Assembly: GCF_963924675.1 (NCBI RefSeq)
Contig: NC_089232.1
Coordinates: 34,987,312-35,051,311 of the forward strand
Length of the DNA: 64,000 nt
Direction of reading: 5' to 3'
DNA from: Phocoena phocoena
Taxonomy: Eukaryota; Chordata; Mammalia; Artiodactyla; Phocoenidae
Positions 11,930 to 24,284 of this stretch are shown in pieces. The first letter of the stretch is position 1. Each line of letters starts with the position of its first letter. A program made the translations under genes and the position numbers. Below the pieces are notes generated by a model. The model was not told where the DNA came from and did not search any database. It saw nothing but the letters and a program-made list of their open reading frames with translations.

Positions 11930-13764
11930 TTCTGTGTGTACTAACCTTGTGCTTCTCTCCACATCTGCTCTTATCCAGTTTTCCTTCACATTCCATTTCA
12001 AAATTAGTTGCTCTTTTCAAAACTGAACACTAACCTAGACCCAGAATAATCTTAAGAATTATCCATTCCTCTGCAGACTTTTCCTCCTTTACACCCAATG
12101 CCCCCCATCTCTGTCTCCTATCCCCCATGACAAGGGCTTCCCAAGTCTCTGGATTGAAAGTCCACTCGCTTCCCTTCCAAGGTTTCCCCATGTGCTCCAG
12201 CAGGGCTCCACCACCAGTTAGAACAGATGCCCGCCCCCGCCCCCGACAGGTGTAATAAACACATGCTGGGATCAAGGAAGCTATTAATAATAATACCATT
12301 AAACGAGCCCTGGCAGGCTGGGGTTAATCTAGAAACACACATGCTCATCACACACGAAGCCCATAATACACAATGAGGGAGAATCTTAATTCTCCAACTC
12401 ACTAGCATTCATTTATATTCCAAAGTCTCCACCTCTCTCCCGACGGAATCTTTCAGCACAGTAGGATTTTCTCTGCTCAAACCCACCTTCACTTTAAAAG
12501 AACTGAAAAGGCTGGGCTTAGTTCCTGTCATGGGCATCAAGGCTTTTTCTCTTTGACAACTGGCCTGGGGATCTGCAGCTTCATCTCTTCATCTTTTTTT
12601 TTTCCTGTACACACAGGTGCAAAACCCACAGCACCCTTACTGAAAGCAATATGTAAGCAATATACATAAGGGTTCACATTGACCTAGTATTGGATGATCT
12701 TGGAGGCTAGAATAATGTGATATTAATTTTCGACCAATATGGGTTAAAATGAGCTGCCCCCACCCCTCCATGAGAAAGAACCCAGAGGCTGTCTCACCTC
12801 TGGTTTGACTTTAACAGAATCTGCCCAACACAGAAGTAAGGGTAGTGACAAGAGCTTGACTCCACAGCTGCCACCCCTGAAAGCAGATGTCCTTAGCACT
12901 CCTTCCAGCCAGAAGGAGCAGGAAAGGTCTGTGCTTGTAATGTCAATGGGAGGCAAAGACACATGCCAGCCTACCAAGCAACCTAGAGCAGAACCCGCTG
13001 AGCCTGTTCCGGCGCCTGCAGTTACCAACTCCCACCTGGAGTCTCCTGAACCCAGGCATGAACCATCTGGGTCATCCAAAGGTTCCATCTGTTTTCTCCA
13101 AAAAGCCATCACCTGTTTAAAAAAAAAAAAGCCTACAGGGGAGTGCCCTGCACCACCCTAGATCATCCAGAAACGTTCCCCTCCTTACTCTGTTGTTTTC
13201 CAATCATGATTTTGCAAAACTGCAGGTGGCTCCCCTCATTTCAAAGTATATTGAGAAATTCTCAGATTCAATTCTCAAGACAAAACTCATTCCATTCTGT
13301 TTCATTTTTGAAAGTGTCCGGCACCACATTTCAGAGGAAATAGTAAATTAAAGTTAAAATTAAGCAGAGGACTACTAATACTCTTGTATCCCTCAAAATA
13401 GTAATACTATTAACTGTATTACATGCAGGACAAAAATATTCAAGTCACCTGATTTACTGGGGACCTTTAACTTTAAAGAAGTACTGGACCCAGGGGTTTT
13501 CAAGCAGCTCTTCTGGTTTGTGCATAGAGATGAACTCTGGCTCAAATTACATTTTCCCATCCAGCCATTACTTCACAGGTATGACCTCAGACTGGTAAGG
13601 ATCTGCACCACTGCCTTCTGTGTTCCTTCTCCAAACTGGCTTCACATGAAATGCAATCAGAGAAATAGATTTCCTCCCAGTGGTGGCCACTGCCTGTATG
13701 AAACAGTGGCCATTTCTGGAGAAGAAATATAATTTCAGCTACTGTGTTCATAGGCACACCAATG
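11930..13764. other. Unassigned non-coding DNA
   Basis: No gene could be supported. Opposed open frames of 118 codons (12805-13161, plus) and 122 codons (12744-13112, minus) overlap each other in GC-richer DNA; neither resembles a known protein. An A run lies at 13119-13130. Confidence 0.4.
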
Positions 13765-13885
13765 TTTTTATTCACTCATTCATTCATCATTCAACAAGTA
13801 AGAATGGAGCCTCTATTCTCTACCAGGTCCAATGCTAGGTGACTGAGATACAGAAGTGAACGAGAGCAACCTATCCCTCTCCTTC
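13765..13885 (+). repeat. Ancient mammalian interspersed repeat fragment
   Basis: Begins with ATTCACTCATTCATTC, then 'accaggtccaatgctaggtg' and 'gagatacagaagtgaacgag'. It belongs to the same unnamed family as 2165, 8340 and 15250. Confidence 0.55.
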
Positions 13886-14721
13886 TTTGAAGCTGATATT
13901 AATTAATTAATAATATGTGACTAAAATATTGCAGACTAGAATAAGTGACATGAAAAGATAAACAAGGATCTAAAATAGAGAGTAACAGGTAGGACTTACC
14001 TCTGCATTTAAGCAGAGACTGACTAAAAGAATGAGAAGGAACTCACAATGCTAAATTCCGGGCATTGCCTTCCAATTATTATACATTCAAGGGGAGGAAG
14101 AGCAAGTGCAAAGCCCCTGAGGTTGGAAAGAACTTGGTGAGTGCAGAGATTAAAGGCATGATTTTCCTGGTGCATAGTAACCAAGGGGAGAATAGTGCAG
14201 AAGGAGACGACGTCCACTACCCTGTTACAGATGTGCCCAGCTCCCTGTCTGCTCCCTCTTCTGAAGGAAGTACATCAGAATGCAGTCAGGAAGAGGAATG
14301 ACATAGATAGAGATGGCCTTGAATCTGCTTTAATTTGTAAAAAGAAGCAATCACAAACCTTGAGACTTTAAATAACATGGGTAATATACCGTTTGTGGCA
14401 TACCTCAGTCCTGAGAATACCCCACCATCATCTTGGAACACCATGTTTGAAAATCTGGAGTCCCACAATCCTGGCTCCTAATGCCGGTCCACACCCCCCA
14501 ACCTCTCTGAGATTCAGCCTCCAGCTGACACGCAATGAGATTTGCTAACAGGACTGACTTAAGAAGGCACATCTTCACTAAATGCTACCCTGAGTAGTAA
14601 TCCTTTGGATATTTACTTAGAACTCATTAACTGATTGATACTTTATCAAATAAACAACTTCTGCTTAAGCCAGTCGTAGAGCCCACTTGCCCAGCAAACA
14701 CAAAAATGAATGCTTTATAGT
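13886..14721. other. Unassigned non-coding DNA
   Basis: May contain the inner part of the ancient repeat that begins at 13765: 'aagtgcaaagcccctgaggt' near 14103 fits its known downstream text. No gene is recognised. Confidence 0.4.
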
Positions 14722-15045
14722 AGGGCTGTTCCACAGAAACGTGACGTAAGCCAAAAATGTGAGCCACCCTGTATAATTTTAAATTTTCTGGTAGCCATAT
14801 TAGAAAAAGGTTTTTAAACACAGAGAAATTAATAATATATTTAACCAACATATCTGAGCAATTTGTATCTTTAACATGTAATCGATGTTTTTAAAATTAT
14901 TAATGAGACATTTCACATTCCCTTTTTTGTACTGTCTTGGAAATTGGGTATGTATTCCACAGTCACAGCACGTGTCAATTCGAATTAGCCACATTTCAAG
15001 TGCTTAATAGCCACATGAGGCTACTGGCTACTATAATGGACAGTG
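14722..15045. mobile_element. Non-autonomous hAT-like element, copy B
   Basis: Termini resemble each other as inverted repeats: GGGCTGTTCCACAGAA at the left, and TATAATGGACAGTG at the right, whose complement reads CACTGTCCATTATA. The inside carries 'cacatttcaagtgcttaata', then 'gccacatgaggctactggct'. It is related to the copy at 7680-7985. It has no coding capacity. Confidence 0.6.
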
Positions 15046-15249
15046 AAGCTCTATAGAGATAATCAGACTTTTAGACATCTGTGCCCTACGAGCTGTCTTA
15101 AGTATAACTGCAAGACTGATGAAGGTTAAGAAAAAATAAACAAAGCAATAAAGAGAGAGCAAATCCCATGCTTCAAAAGTCCATTCTGGTTTCTGAGTGT
15201 TGATGAAACTTTCAACTTTCCTGCCTTCCTGAATTACTCATGGAGCATT

Positions 15250-15375
15250 CATTTAATCGTCTATGTATTCATTCATTCATTCAACAAACAGTAACTGAGC
15301 ACCTTCTATTGTCCAGGTACCAGGTGCCAGGGACGCAGACATGAACAAGCATAATTCCTGCCCACAAGATGTTCC
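15250..15375 (+). repeat. Ancient mammalian interspersed repeat fragment
   Basis: ATTCATTCATTCATTCAAC start, 'gtaactgagcaccttctatt', 'gtgccagggacgcagacatg', then a 'cctgcccacaagatg' end. Same family as 2165 and 13765. Confidence 0.6.
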
Positions 15376-15449
15376 GTATTTAGGTAGGAATCACCTGACC
15401 CAATGAGTAGTCAGCACTCTTCAAGATTTCTCTCTCCCCAGCCAGAATT

Positions 15450-15600
15450 TTGGAGAAATAGATTGTAGTTTAGACTCCTCTACTAACAAGCTGTGAATCG
15501 CAGAGAAAGCATTTTCCCCATCAGAGCCTTTGCTTCCTTATCTGTAAAATGTGAGTTAATCTGAACAACTACTAAGCGTCCTTCCAGTCTGAGATGGCAG
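15450..15600 (+). mobile_element. MIR SINE fragment
   Basis: Sense MIR: 'gactcctctactaacaagct', then 'cttccttatctgtaaaatgt' and 'cttccagtctgagatg'. The order and spacing match the MIR core and its 3' part. Confidence 0.7.
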
Positions 15601-16509
15601 CTTCAGCCTGAACACCACTACCCTGTTTCTTATCCTAATGATGTGTGGGAACATGCGAGAGCAAGCTGAAGAAAGGCCCCTCCCCTACCTCCACCCATAG
15701 GAGAAGATGCAGCTTTGTTTTCTTCTGAATCCTTTCCCTCCTGGGCCTTTTGTGGTTGCAGGAGTGGTCTAGCTTTGTTTTACTTTGTTTTAATTACATT
15801 CAAAATTAGCAAAACAATCCCCATGATCCACCTAGCAGGGTAAATGGCCCATTTGGTACATATGACTATGTGGCGAGACCCCCCTGTCATTACACCCGAG
15901 CCCCACACGTATTCTGCTCCCAGGTAGATGATGGCTAAGGAACCCAGAGAGCTTATCTAGCCCATCATTAACCTCATTTTGAGACAGCCCCAGAGGCAGT
16001 CCTTCAGCCACCGGCACAGCCGGCTGTCAATTGTGTCAAGCCAGTAACATATTAGTTAGCAGGGGAGCAATCCAAAGAGGTAACCATAGATCCAAATGCC
16101 TAAAAGATATTCTGGAATGTGGTAATTATGTCCTGCAGCTGCCAAGGAGGTCCTCTGTGAGTTCACAGACAGCAGTTGTACCATGGGAAGAAGAGGACGG
16201 GTAACAGCAGCCAAGCTGTTAATAACAAACAGGTCTTGGTTCGAACTCACCAAACAGTCCTCCACACTTTAGTCCTGATCCATCTTCAGGTTCCTACAAC
16301 TGTTCCCAGGAGACTGGCTTCCTTAGTGTGGGTGCTGTGTATTCTGTTCCTGAACACAAGAGATAAGGGGCAGGGGGGAAAGGGGTAAAGTTAAGAGTAA
16401 ATAATAGGTGGGTTAAAAGGAGAATATTCTTGGTGTTACCATGGATTCTGTGGCTCTGTTCTTGTAAGTGAAATTTCCCAATTTCCATGATTTTAAAAAA
16501 CAGGCAATT
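15601..16509. other. Unassigned non-coding DNA
   Basis: No gene or named repeat recognised. Several TTTGTTTTACTTTGTTTTAA words lie near 15770-15790. Confidence 0.4.
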
Positions 16510-17470
16510 TTCATACTTTTTTAAATAGTTCTTTTGCTCGTATTAACTAAGCAGTATTCCATTGTATGTACACCAAAATTTTTTTATCCATTCACTTGTT
16601 GATGACCATGAGTTGTTTACAGATTTGTGCTATTACAAACAAAGCTACCATGAACATTTGTGTATGAGAGAATGTGGCAAATGTCAGTTAGCATTTGGTG
16701 AATTTAGGTGATGGGTAGGTGGGTTCACTACACTATTCTTGCAACTTTTTCTATGTTTGAAATTGTTTCAAACTAAAAACATACAAAATGAAGTACGATT
16801 CTTACTGAACCTGATTAAAAGACACTTAAAACTTTGAAAACAATTATCATATGGTAAAATTGACTTTTAGTGTACAGGTCAACGAATTTTGAGACATGTA
16901 TACATATGTAACCACTACCACAATTGAACATTTCCATCGCTCCAAAAAAAAACCCCTCTGCTACGCCTTTATATTCACACTGTCTCCCTAATACTAACCC
17001 CTGGCAACCAGTGATCTCTATACTCCAACCATTCTCTTTTCAAGAATGTCGTATAAATGGAATCATACGGTACGTAACCTTTGAGACTGGCTTCAGTATA
17101 ATATATTTGAGATGCTGCATATGTCCAAACTGCTGCATGTGTCAATAGCTCATCCCTTTGGGTTGCTCAGTAGCCTCTACCTGTTGGACACTCGGGTTAG
17201 TTCCAGTTTGGAGCTATTATGGCCAGAGCTTATAAAAACATTTGTATACAGGTTTTTATGTGAGCACAAGTTTCATTGCTCTAGGATAAATACACAGGAG
17301 CATGACTGCTAGGTCTTCAGTAAGAGTATGTTTAACTTTATAAGCAACTGTCAAACTTTTCTAGTAGGGCTGTGCTATTTTGAACACCTGCCAACAATGG
17401 ATAAGTGTTCCCAGTTGCCCCTCATCTTAAACAGCACTTGGTGTTGTCAGGTTTGGGGGTGTACTGGTAT
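16510..17470 (-). mobile_element. Older antisense L1 3' fragment
   Basis: Antisense L1 text can be read in order: 'cagtattccattgtatgtac' near 16552, 'ttatccattcacttgttgat' near 16583, 'gtataaatggaatcatacgg' near 17051, and 'gaacacctgccaacaatgga' near 17382. It is more diverged than the L1 that follows and probably represents one or two older insertions. Confidence 0.65.
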
Positions 17471-17945
17471 AGGATTGTGTATTTTAAACTGAGGTATAGT
17501 TGATTTACAACATTATATTAGTTCCAACTACACTGAACAACTATATTAGGTGTATAATATAATAATTCAAAATTTTTACAGATAATAATCCATTTATACT
17601 TATTAAGAACTACTGGCTAGATTCCACGCACTGTATAATACACCCTTGTAGCTTATTTATTTTATACATAGTACCTTATACCTATTAGTCCCCTATCCCT
17701 ATCTGAGCCCCAACTCTCTTCCCTCTGCTCACCGGCAACCACTGGTTTGTTCCATGTGTGAGTCTGTTTCTTTCTTTTTTGTTATCTTCACTAGTTTGCT
17801 TTATTTTTTCGATTCCACATATAAGTGATAACAAACAGTATTTGCTTCTGTCTGACTTAATTTCACTTGGCATAATACCCTCCAAATCCATCCATGTTGT
17901 TGCGAGTGATAAAATTTCATTCTTTCTTATGGCTGAGTAGTATTC

Positions 17946-17947
<2 letters not shown>

Positions 17948-17981
<34 letters not shown>

Positions 17982-17989
17982 ACACACAC
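17948..17989. repeat. (GT)n(AC)n microsatellite
   Basis: A GT run of about 16 units flips at a central TGTA into an AC run, making a short self-complementary stretch. It lies where L1 ORF2 antisense sequence normally has a GTGTG motif, so it probably grew from L1 sequence. Confidence 0.9.
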
Positions 17990-18432
17990 GACATCTTCTT
18001 TATCCATTCAGCTATTGACGGAAACAGGTTGCTTCTGTACCTTGGCTATTCCATAATGCTGCTATGAACATTGGGGTGCATGTATCTTTTCAAATTAGTG
18101 TTTTCAATTTCTTTGGATATATACCCGAAGAATTGCTGGGTGGAATTGCTGGATCATATGCCAGTTCTATTTTTAGTTTTTTGAGCAACCTCCATGCTGT
18201 TTTTCACAGTGGCTGCACCAATTTACACTCCCACCAACATTGTACAAGGGTTCCCTTTTCTCCACATCCTCATAAACATTTGTTATTTGTGTTCTTTTTG
18301 ATGATAGCCATTCTGACAGGTGTAAGGTGATATCTCATTGTGGTTTTGATTTGCATTTCCCTGATAATTAGTTATGCTGAGCATCTTTTCATGTGCCTAT
18401 TAGCCATCTGTATGTCTTCTTTGGAAAAATGT

Positions 18433-20490
18433 CTATTCATTTCTTCTGCCCACTTTTAAGCAGGTTGTTTGGGGGTTCTTTTTGATATTGAGTTGTATGA
18501 ACTGTTTACATATTTTAGATATTAACCCCTTATTGGTCATATCATTTACTAATATTTTCTTCCAATAAGTAGGTTGTCTTCTCCTTTTGTTGATGGTTTC
18601 CTTTGCAGTGCATTTAACTCGGTCCCATTTGTTTATTTTTGCTTTTATTTCCTTTGCCTTAGGGGAGAGATCTAAAAAGATATTGCTAAAATTTATGTCA
18701 AAGAATGTTCTGCCTATGTTTTCTTCTAGGAGTTTCATGGTTTCTGATCTTACATTTAGGTCTTTAATCCATTTTTAGTTTATTTTTACATATGGTGTGA
18801 GAGAATGTTCTAATTTCATTCATAGCTGTTCAGTTTTCACAGCACCACTTACTGAATAGGCTGTCTTTTCTCCATTGTATATTCTTGCCACCTTTGTCAC
18901 AGATTAACTGCATGGGTTTATTTCTGGGCTCTCTAGTCTATTCCATTGATCTGTGTGTCTGTCTTTATGCCAGCACCATACTGTTTTGATTACTGTAGCT
19001 TTGTAGCATAGTCTGAAGTCAGGGAGTGTGATACCTCCAGCCCTATTCTTCTTCCTCAAAGTTGTTTTGGCTATTCAGGGTCTTTTTTGTTTCCATACAA
19101 ATTTTAAAATTATTTCTTCTAGTTCTGTGAAAAACACCATTCGTATTTTGATAGGGGTTGTAATGAATATGTAAATTGCCTTGGGTAGTATAGCCATTTT
19201 AACATTAATTCTTCTAATTCATTAACATGGTGTATCTTTCCATCTGTTTGTGTTGCCTTCAATACACAGTATTGAAGTACAGGATTTTTACCTCTTTAGT
19301 TAGGCTTATTCCTAGGTATTTTATTCTTTTTGATGTGATTGTAAATGAGATTGTTTCTTTAATTTCTTTCACATAATTCATTGTTAGTGTATTAAAATGC
19401 AACAGGTTTCTATATATTAATTTTGTATCATGCAACTTTACTGAATTCATTGATTAGCTCTAGTAGTTTTTGGTGGCATCTTTAGGATTTTCTATGTACA
19501 GTATATTGTCATCTTCAAACCATGACAGTTTTAATCTTCCTTTCCAATTTGGATTCTTTTTATTTCTTTTTCTTGTCTGCACTGTAGCTTCCAATAATAT
19601 GTTGAATAAAAGTGGGCATACTTGTCTTGTTCCTGATCTTACAGGAAACACTTTCATCTTTTCATCATTGACTATGATGTCAGTTGTGGGCTTAATACAT
19701 ATGACCTTTATTATGTTGAGGTACATACCCTCTACACAAACTTTCTGGAGAATTTTCTTCATAAATATATGTTGAATTTTGTCAAAAGCTTTTTCTGCAT
19801 CTATTGAGATGATCATATGGTTTTTATACTTCAACTTATTAATGTGGCCTATCACATTGATTGATTTACGAATATTGAACCAGCTTTGCATCCCTGGGAT
19901 AAATCCAACTTGATCATGGTGTATGGTCCTTTTAATGTATTATTGAATTTGGTTTGCTAATATTTTGTTGAGGACTTTTGCATCTATGTTCATCAGTGAT
20001 ACTGACCTGTATTTTTCTTTTTTTGTGATATCTTTGCCTTGGTATCAGGGTGATGGTGGCCTCAAAGAATGAGTTCAGAACCATTTCTTCCTCTGCAATC
20101 ATTTGGAATAGTTTCAGAAGGATAGGTGTTAACTCCCTCTAAATGACTGGTAGAATTCACCTGTGAGGCCATCTGGTCCTGGACATTTGTTTACAATTAT
20201 TATATCTTCTTGGATTGATCCCTTGATCATTATGAAATGTCCTTCTTTGTCTCTTATTACAGCCTTTGTTTTAAAGTTTGTTTTGTAAGATATAAATATT
20301 GCTACCCTGGCTTTCTTTCGATTTTCATTTGCATGGAATACCTCTTTCCATCTCCTCACTTTCAGTCTCTGTGTATCTTTAGATCTGAAGTAAGTCTCTC
20401 GTAGGCAGCATATATGTGGGTCTTGTTTCTGTATCTATTCAGCCACTCTATGTCTTTTGATTGGAGCATTTATTCCATTTACATTTAAAG
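18433..20490 (-). pseudogene. L1 ORF2 remnant (endonuclease/reverse transcriptase)
   Basis: The intact protein would be the L1 endonuclease-reverse transcriptase. Pieces are readable on the minus strand. The N-terminal endonuclease part (about 20490-20200) includes KEVFHANE and HFIMIKGSIQED. The text then jumps directly to NKCPGPDGLTGEFYQ, so the rest of the endonuclease and the linker are absent. The reverse transcriptase core lies at 19460-19891 with [28 protein letters not shown] and FEDDNILYIENP (FEDD in place of the usual FADD; both aspartates kept). The C-terminal part is open at 18433-18738 ([15 protein letters not shown]). Stops and frameshifts separate the blocks. Not functional. Confidence 0.8.
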
Positions 20491-20989
20491 TAATTATTGA
20501 TATGCATTTATTGCCATTTTGTTAATTGTTTTGGGGTTGTTTTGTCGTTACTTTTTTCCTTTCTTCTTTTATTCTCTTCCCTTGTGATTTGATGACTACC
20601 TTTAATGTTATGTTTGGATTCCTTTCTGTTTTTTGTGTGTGTCTCTATTATAGATTTTTGGTTTGTGGTTATCATGAGATTTATATATAGCAGTCTCTAT
20701 ATATATACGATTGTTTTAAGTTGCTGGTCTATTAATATCAAACACATTTTAACAGCCCTGCATCTGTACTCTCCTCCCCTCACCATTACTGTTTTTGATA
20801 TCACATTTCACATCTAATTGTTTTGTGTGTCCTTTAACTGCTTACTGTGGATATAAATGGTTTTACTACTTTTGTCTTTTATTCTTCCTACTAGCTTTGT
20901 ATATGAATTATTTACTACCTTTACTGCATATTTGCCTTTACCAATGAGCTTTTTCCTTTCATAATTTTCTTGTTTCTAGCTATGACTTT

Positions 20990-22084
20990 TTCTTTTTCAC
21001 TTATAGAAGTTCCTTTAACATTTCATGTAGAGCTGGTTTGGTGGTGCTGAGCTCCTTCAGAAAGTGTTTGCATGTCTGTAAAACTTTTTATCTCTCCATC
21101 AGATCTGAATGAGAACCTTGTTGGGTAGAGTATTCTTGGTTGTAGGTTTTTCCCTTTCATAACTTTAAATATACTCCCTTCTCTCCTTCAGAGTTTCTGC
21201 TGAAAAGTCAGCTGACAGATTTATGGGAGTTCCCTTGTATGTGACTTGTTGCTTTTTCCTTGCTGCTTTTCATTCTCACTCTTCATCTTTAAATTTTGCC
21301 ATTTTAATATCAATGTGTCTTGGTGTGGTCCTATTTGGGGTGATCCTGTTTGGGACCCTGTGATTCCTGGACTTGGATGTCTCTTTCCTCTCCTAGGTTA
21401 GGGAGGTCTTCAACTATTACGCCTTCAAATACGTTATTTGCTCCTTTCTCTCTTCTCCATCTGGGACTCGTGTAACATGAATGTTAGCACACTTGATGCT
21501 GTCCCAGAGGTCTCAAACTGTCCCCCCCCCCATTTTTTTTGCGGTACGCGGGCCTCTCACTGTTGTGGCCTCTTCTGTTGCAGAGCACAAGCTCCGGAAG
21601 TGCAGGCTCAGCGGCCACGGAACATGGGCCCAGCCGCTCCGCGACATGTGGGATCCTCCCAGACCGGGGCACGAACCCATGTCCCCTGCATTGGCAAGTG
21701 GACTCTCAACCACTGTGCCACCAGGGAAGCCCCCCCCATTTCTTTTTCTTTTTTTTTTTTTCTGTTCCGTGTCAGTGATTTCCACTATTCTGACTTCCAG
21801 CTTGCTGATCCGTTCCCCTATGTCAGTCTATTGTTGATTCCTTCTAGTGTATTTTTCATTTCAGTTATTGTTTTCTTCATCTCTGGTTGCTCTATATATT
21901 TTCTAAGTCTTTGTTAAAAACTTCTTAAATTCTCACTCTGTTCATCCATTCTCCTGAGTTATTTGATTGTCTTTGTAACCATTAACTTGAACTCTTTCTC
22001 AGGTAGATTGCCTATATCCACTTCACTTAGTTCTTCTGGGGTTTTATCTTGTTCCTTCATTTGGAACATGTTCCTCCATTTGGA
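20990..22084 (-). pseudogene. L1 ORF1 remnant, split by a SINE
   Basis: The minus strand carries decayed ORF1 text. The C-terminal domain lies around 21040-21330: the plus strand reads 'ttctgctgaaaagtcagctg' near 21194, antisense to the conserved QLTFQQK-like region. The coiled-coil region lies around 21745-22080. The CHR SINE at 21533-21731 sits between them. ORF1 normally encodes the RNA-binding trimeric chaperone of L1. No open frame of useful length remains. Confidence 0.6.
21533..21731 (-). mobile_element. CHR-type tRNA-Glu SINE, antisense
   Basis: On the minus strand it reads from GGGCTTCCCTGGTGGCACAG at the right, through the tRNA-Glu-like head and the 'cccacatgtcgcggagcggc' body, to GTACCGC and an A tail (seen as T at 21533-21540). 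It inserted into the ORF1 region of the older L1. Similar CCCCCCATTTT stretches on both sides are compatible with a target duplication. The 118- and 159-codon open frames across it are SINE-derived and not genes. Confidence 0.92.
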
Positions 22085-22092
22085 ACATGTTC
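22053..22092. repeat. 19-bp tandem duplication
   Basis: Two neighbouring units of CTCCATTTGGAACATGTT type, differing at one base, lie at the ORF1 / 5' UTR border of the antisense L1. Confidence 0.8.
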
Positions 22093-23755
22093 CTCCATCA
22101 CCTAATTTTGCCTAACTTGCTATTTTTTATTTCTACGTATAGGGTAGGTTGGTTACATTTCCCAACTCTGGAGATGTGGCCTTCTATAGGAGACGTCCTA
22201 TGTATTCCAGTAGCACAATGCCCTCATCACCAGAGCTATATGCTCTGGGGTGACCCCTATGAGGGCTACTTGGGTCCTTCTGTTGTGGCGGGCTGACTAC
22301 TGTGGGCAGTCTGTTACGGATGTCTGGTCCTTGGTCCAGTTGGTTGCCAGGCTGCCTTGTGCGAAGGCTGCCAGCTGCTGGTTGCACAAGGTGACTGGCT
22401 GCAGAATCTTGATGCAGGAGAGGGGAGGTGGGTAATGCAAACTCACTGGTTGGTACAGTCAGGGCCCAGGTAATCCCAGGGCTGGTTCCCTCCCACCAGT
22501 GGGTGAAGCCAGGTCTAGGGCTAGTACTGGCCCACTAGCACGCAGAGACAGGTCCTGGGGTCTGGCTGCAGGGCCCAGGGATCCCAGAGCTGGTGTGGGA
22601 TTGCTGGTAGTTGGGACCAGCTCCTGACACAGCTGGCTGTGGGTCTGGGGTATCCCAAAGTTTGTGTTGGTCTGATGGTGGTCAGGGCCAGGGCCCAGCC
22701 AGTCCCAGGGCTGGTGCTAGCCTGGCTGGTAGGTGGGTGGGTCTGCAGGCTGTGGGCCTATGGTTATCCTGGGAATAATGTCCACCCACTGGTGAGTCAG
22801 GCTGGTCCCAAGGCTAGAGCAGGCTTGTTGGTGTGCAGGGCTGGTGCCTGCCCACTGATGGGCAGAGCTGGGTCCCAAGGTCTCTGTCTACAGAGTCCTG
22901 CGGGTCCTGGGTCCAGTGCCTGTGCACTGGTATGTGGGGCCAGCTCCTGAGACCTCTAGTGGGCAGGGCCATGTTGGGGTAGCTGCTGGTTCTGGGCATC
23001 TTAAAGCAGCCTGTGTAATGGTGGGTTGGGCTGTGCTCCCGCCCAGTTACTTGCTTGGCTTCAGGCATCCCAGTATTGGTGCCTACAGGATGGTCGGCAG
23101 GGGTGGGGCTGAGTCCTGAGGCTAATAAGCTAGAGGGAGGATTCGAAAATGGCACTTGCCAGCACCAGTGTTCACGGGGTAGAAGGAGCGCCCCAAAATG
23201 GCTGCCATCTGTGTCTGTGTCCACAGGGTAAGCTCAGTTGTCTCCTGTCTCTGCAGAAGATTCTCCAAGATCGGTAGGTGGGTCTGACCCAGGCTCCTTT
23301 CAAATTACTGCTTCTGCCCTGGGTCCCAGAGCATGTGAGATTTTGTGTGCACCCTTAAGAGTGTATGCTCTATTTCCCACAGCCCTCTGGGTCTCCCAAA
23401 AGTAAGCCCTGCTGCCCTTCAAGGCCAAATGCTCTGGGGGCTCCTCTTCCTGGTGCAGGGTCCCCAGGCTGGGGAACCTGATATGGGGCTCAAACTTCTC
23501 ACTCCTTGGAGAGAGCCTCTGCAACTATAATTATTCTCCCATTTGTGGGTTATCCACTGGGGGTGTGGGACTTGACTATATACTACGACTCCACCCCTCT
23601 CACCCATCTCATTGTAGTTCCTTCCTCATAACTTTAGTTATAAAAGATCTCTTCTAGTATGTTCCAGTTTTCTTCATCAATAGTTGTTCTGTAAACAGCT
23701 GTAATTTTGGTGTGCCCATGAGAGGAGGTGAGCGCAAGGTCTCTCTACTCTTTCA
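22085..23755 (-). promoter_or_regulatory. L1 5' UTR remnant (former internal promoter region)
   Basis: A GC-richer block with many diverged GGGCTGGT / GTGGGC words, contrasting with the AT-rich ORFs. By position it is the 5' UTR of the antisense L1, which in intact elements carries the RNA polymerase II internal promoter. The outer limit, near an AAAGTAGAG-type minus-strand start, is approximate. Present-day activity is not implied. Confidence 0.55.
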
Positions 23756-24284
23756 CCTTAAAAGTCTTGATTCAATTTTTCATACTTTATCCCAAAATAG
23801 CTTTTGCCTAGTTTGCTTTTCCATTGACAGTAAAATAGAATACAAGGCATCAAATGACCCAAAGTTTCAACTTAGGAGATTCATTAGATGTGAGTGGAAC
23901 CAGGGGCTCTAGAATATCCGAAAATTTGAGTAAAGCCAATAAATTTGCCCTTTCAAGAAACTTCAGCTGTGCTGTTCAACATACCCCATATACCTTAGCC
24001 ATCTCCATCTGAGTCAGTGTCCAGTGTGGAACTCATCTTTCAAAGCTGCATGGAACATCTGGTAGTGAGGCTCTGCAAGCTACATTCCCACTCATAAAAG
24101 ATGGCACATCCTGAACCCACAGCAGCCAATGCTAGTTGATCATGATAATAATTCTCACAGAGCCCACCCAGACTCAGACTCAGAACCATTTTCAACCCGG
24201 AACCCTAGGCACCACTTACTAATTGATCAGAGTTGACATGTCATTCTGACCTAGAATCTCCCCTGGATTATAAATGGATCACAT
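23756..24284. other. Unassigned non-coding DNA
   Basis: No gene or repeat recognised. The 66-codon frame ending at 23912 starts within the L1 edge. Confidence 0.4.

Larger units (their letters stand above)
17475..23755 (-). mobile_element. Nearly full-length degenerate L1, antisense
   Basis: Read on the minus strand this is a whole L1 order: 5' UTR (about 23755-22085), ORF1 remnant (about 22084-20990, interrupted by a SINE), a long linker, ORF2 remnant (about 20490-18000) and 3' UTR down to about 17475. All reading frames are broken. About 1.1 kb of ORF2 between the endonuclease and the reverse transcriptase is missing (see 18433-20490). It must predate the CHR SINE nested at 21533-21731. 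No target-site duplication could be found, fitting considerable age. Confidence 0.8.

Noticed and set aside
12744..13161. Opposed open frames of 118 (plus) and 122 (minus) codons
   Set aside because: They overlap antiparallel in GC-richer DNA, resemble no known protein, and show no convincing splice or retrocopy structure.
21438..21917. 159-codon plus-strand open frame
   Set aside because: It runs across L1 antisense sequence and a SINE; the peptide is SINE-derived.
22639..23224. 103- and 136-codon frames with Gly/Trp-rich text
   Set aside because: They lie in the GC-rich 5' UTR of the antisense L1.
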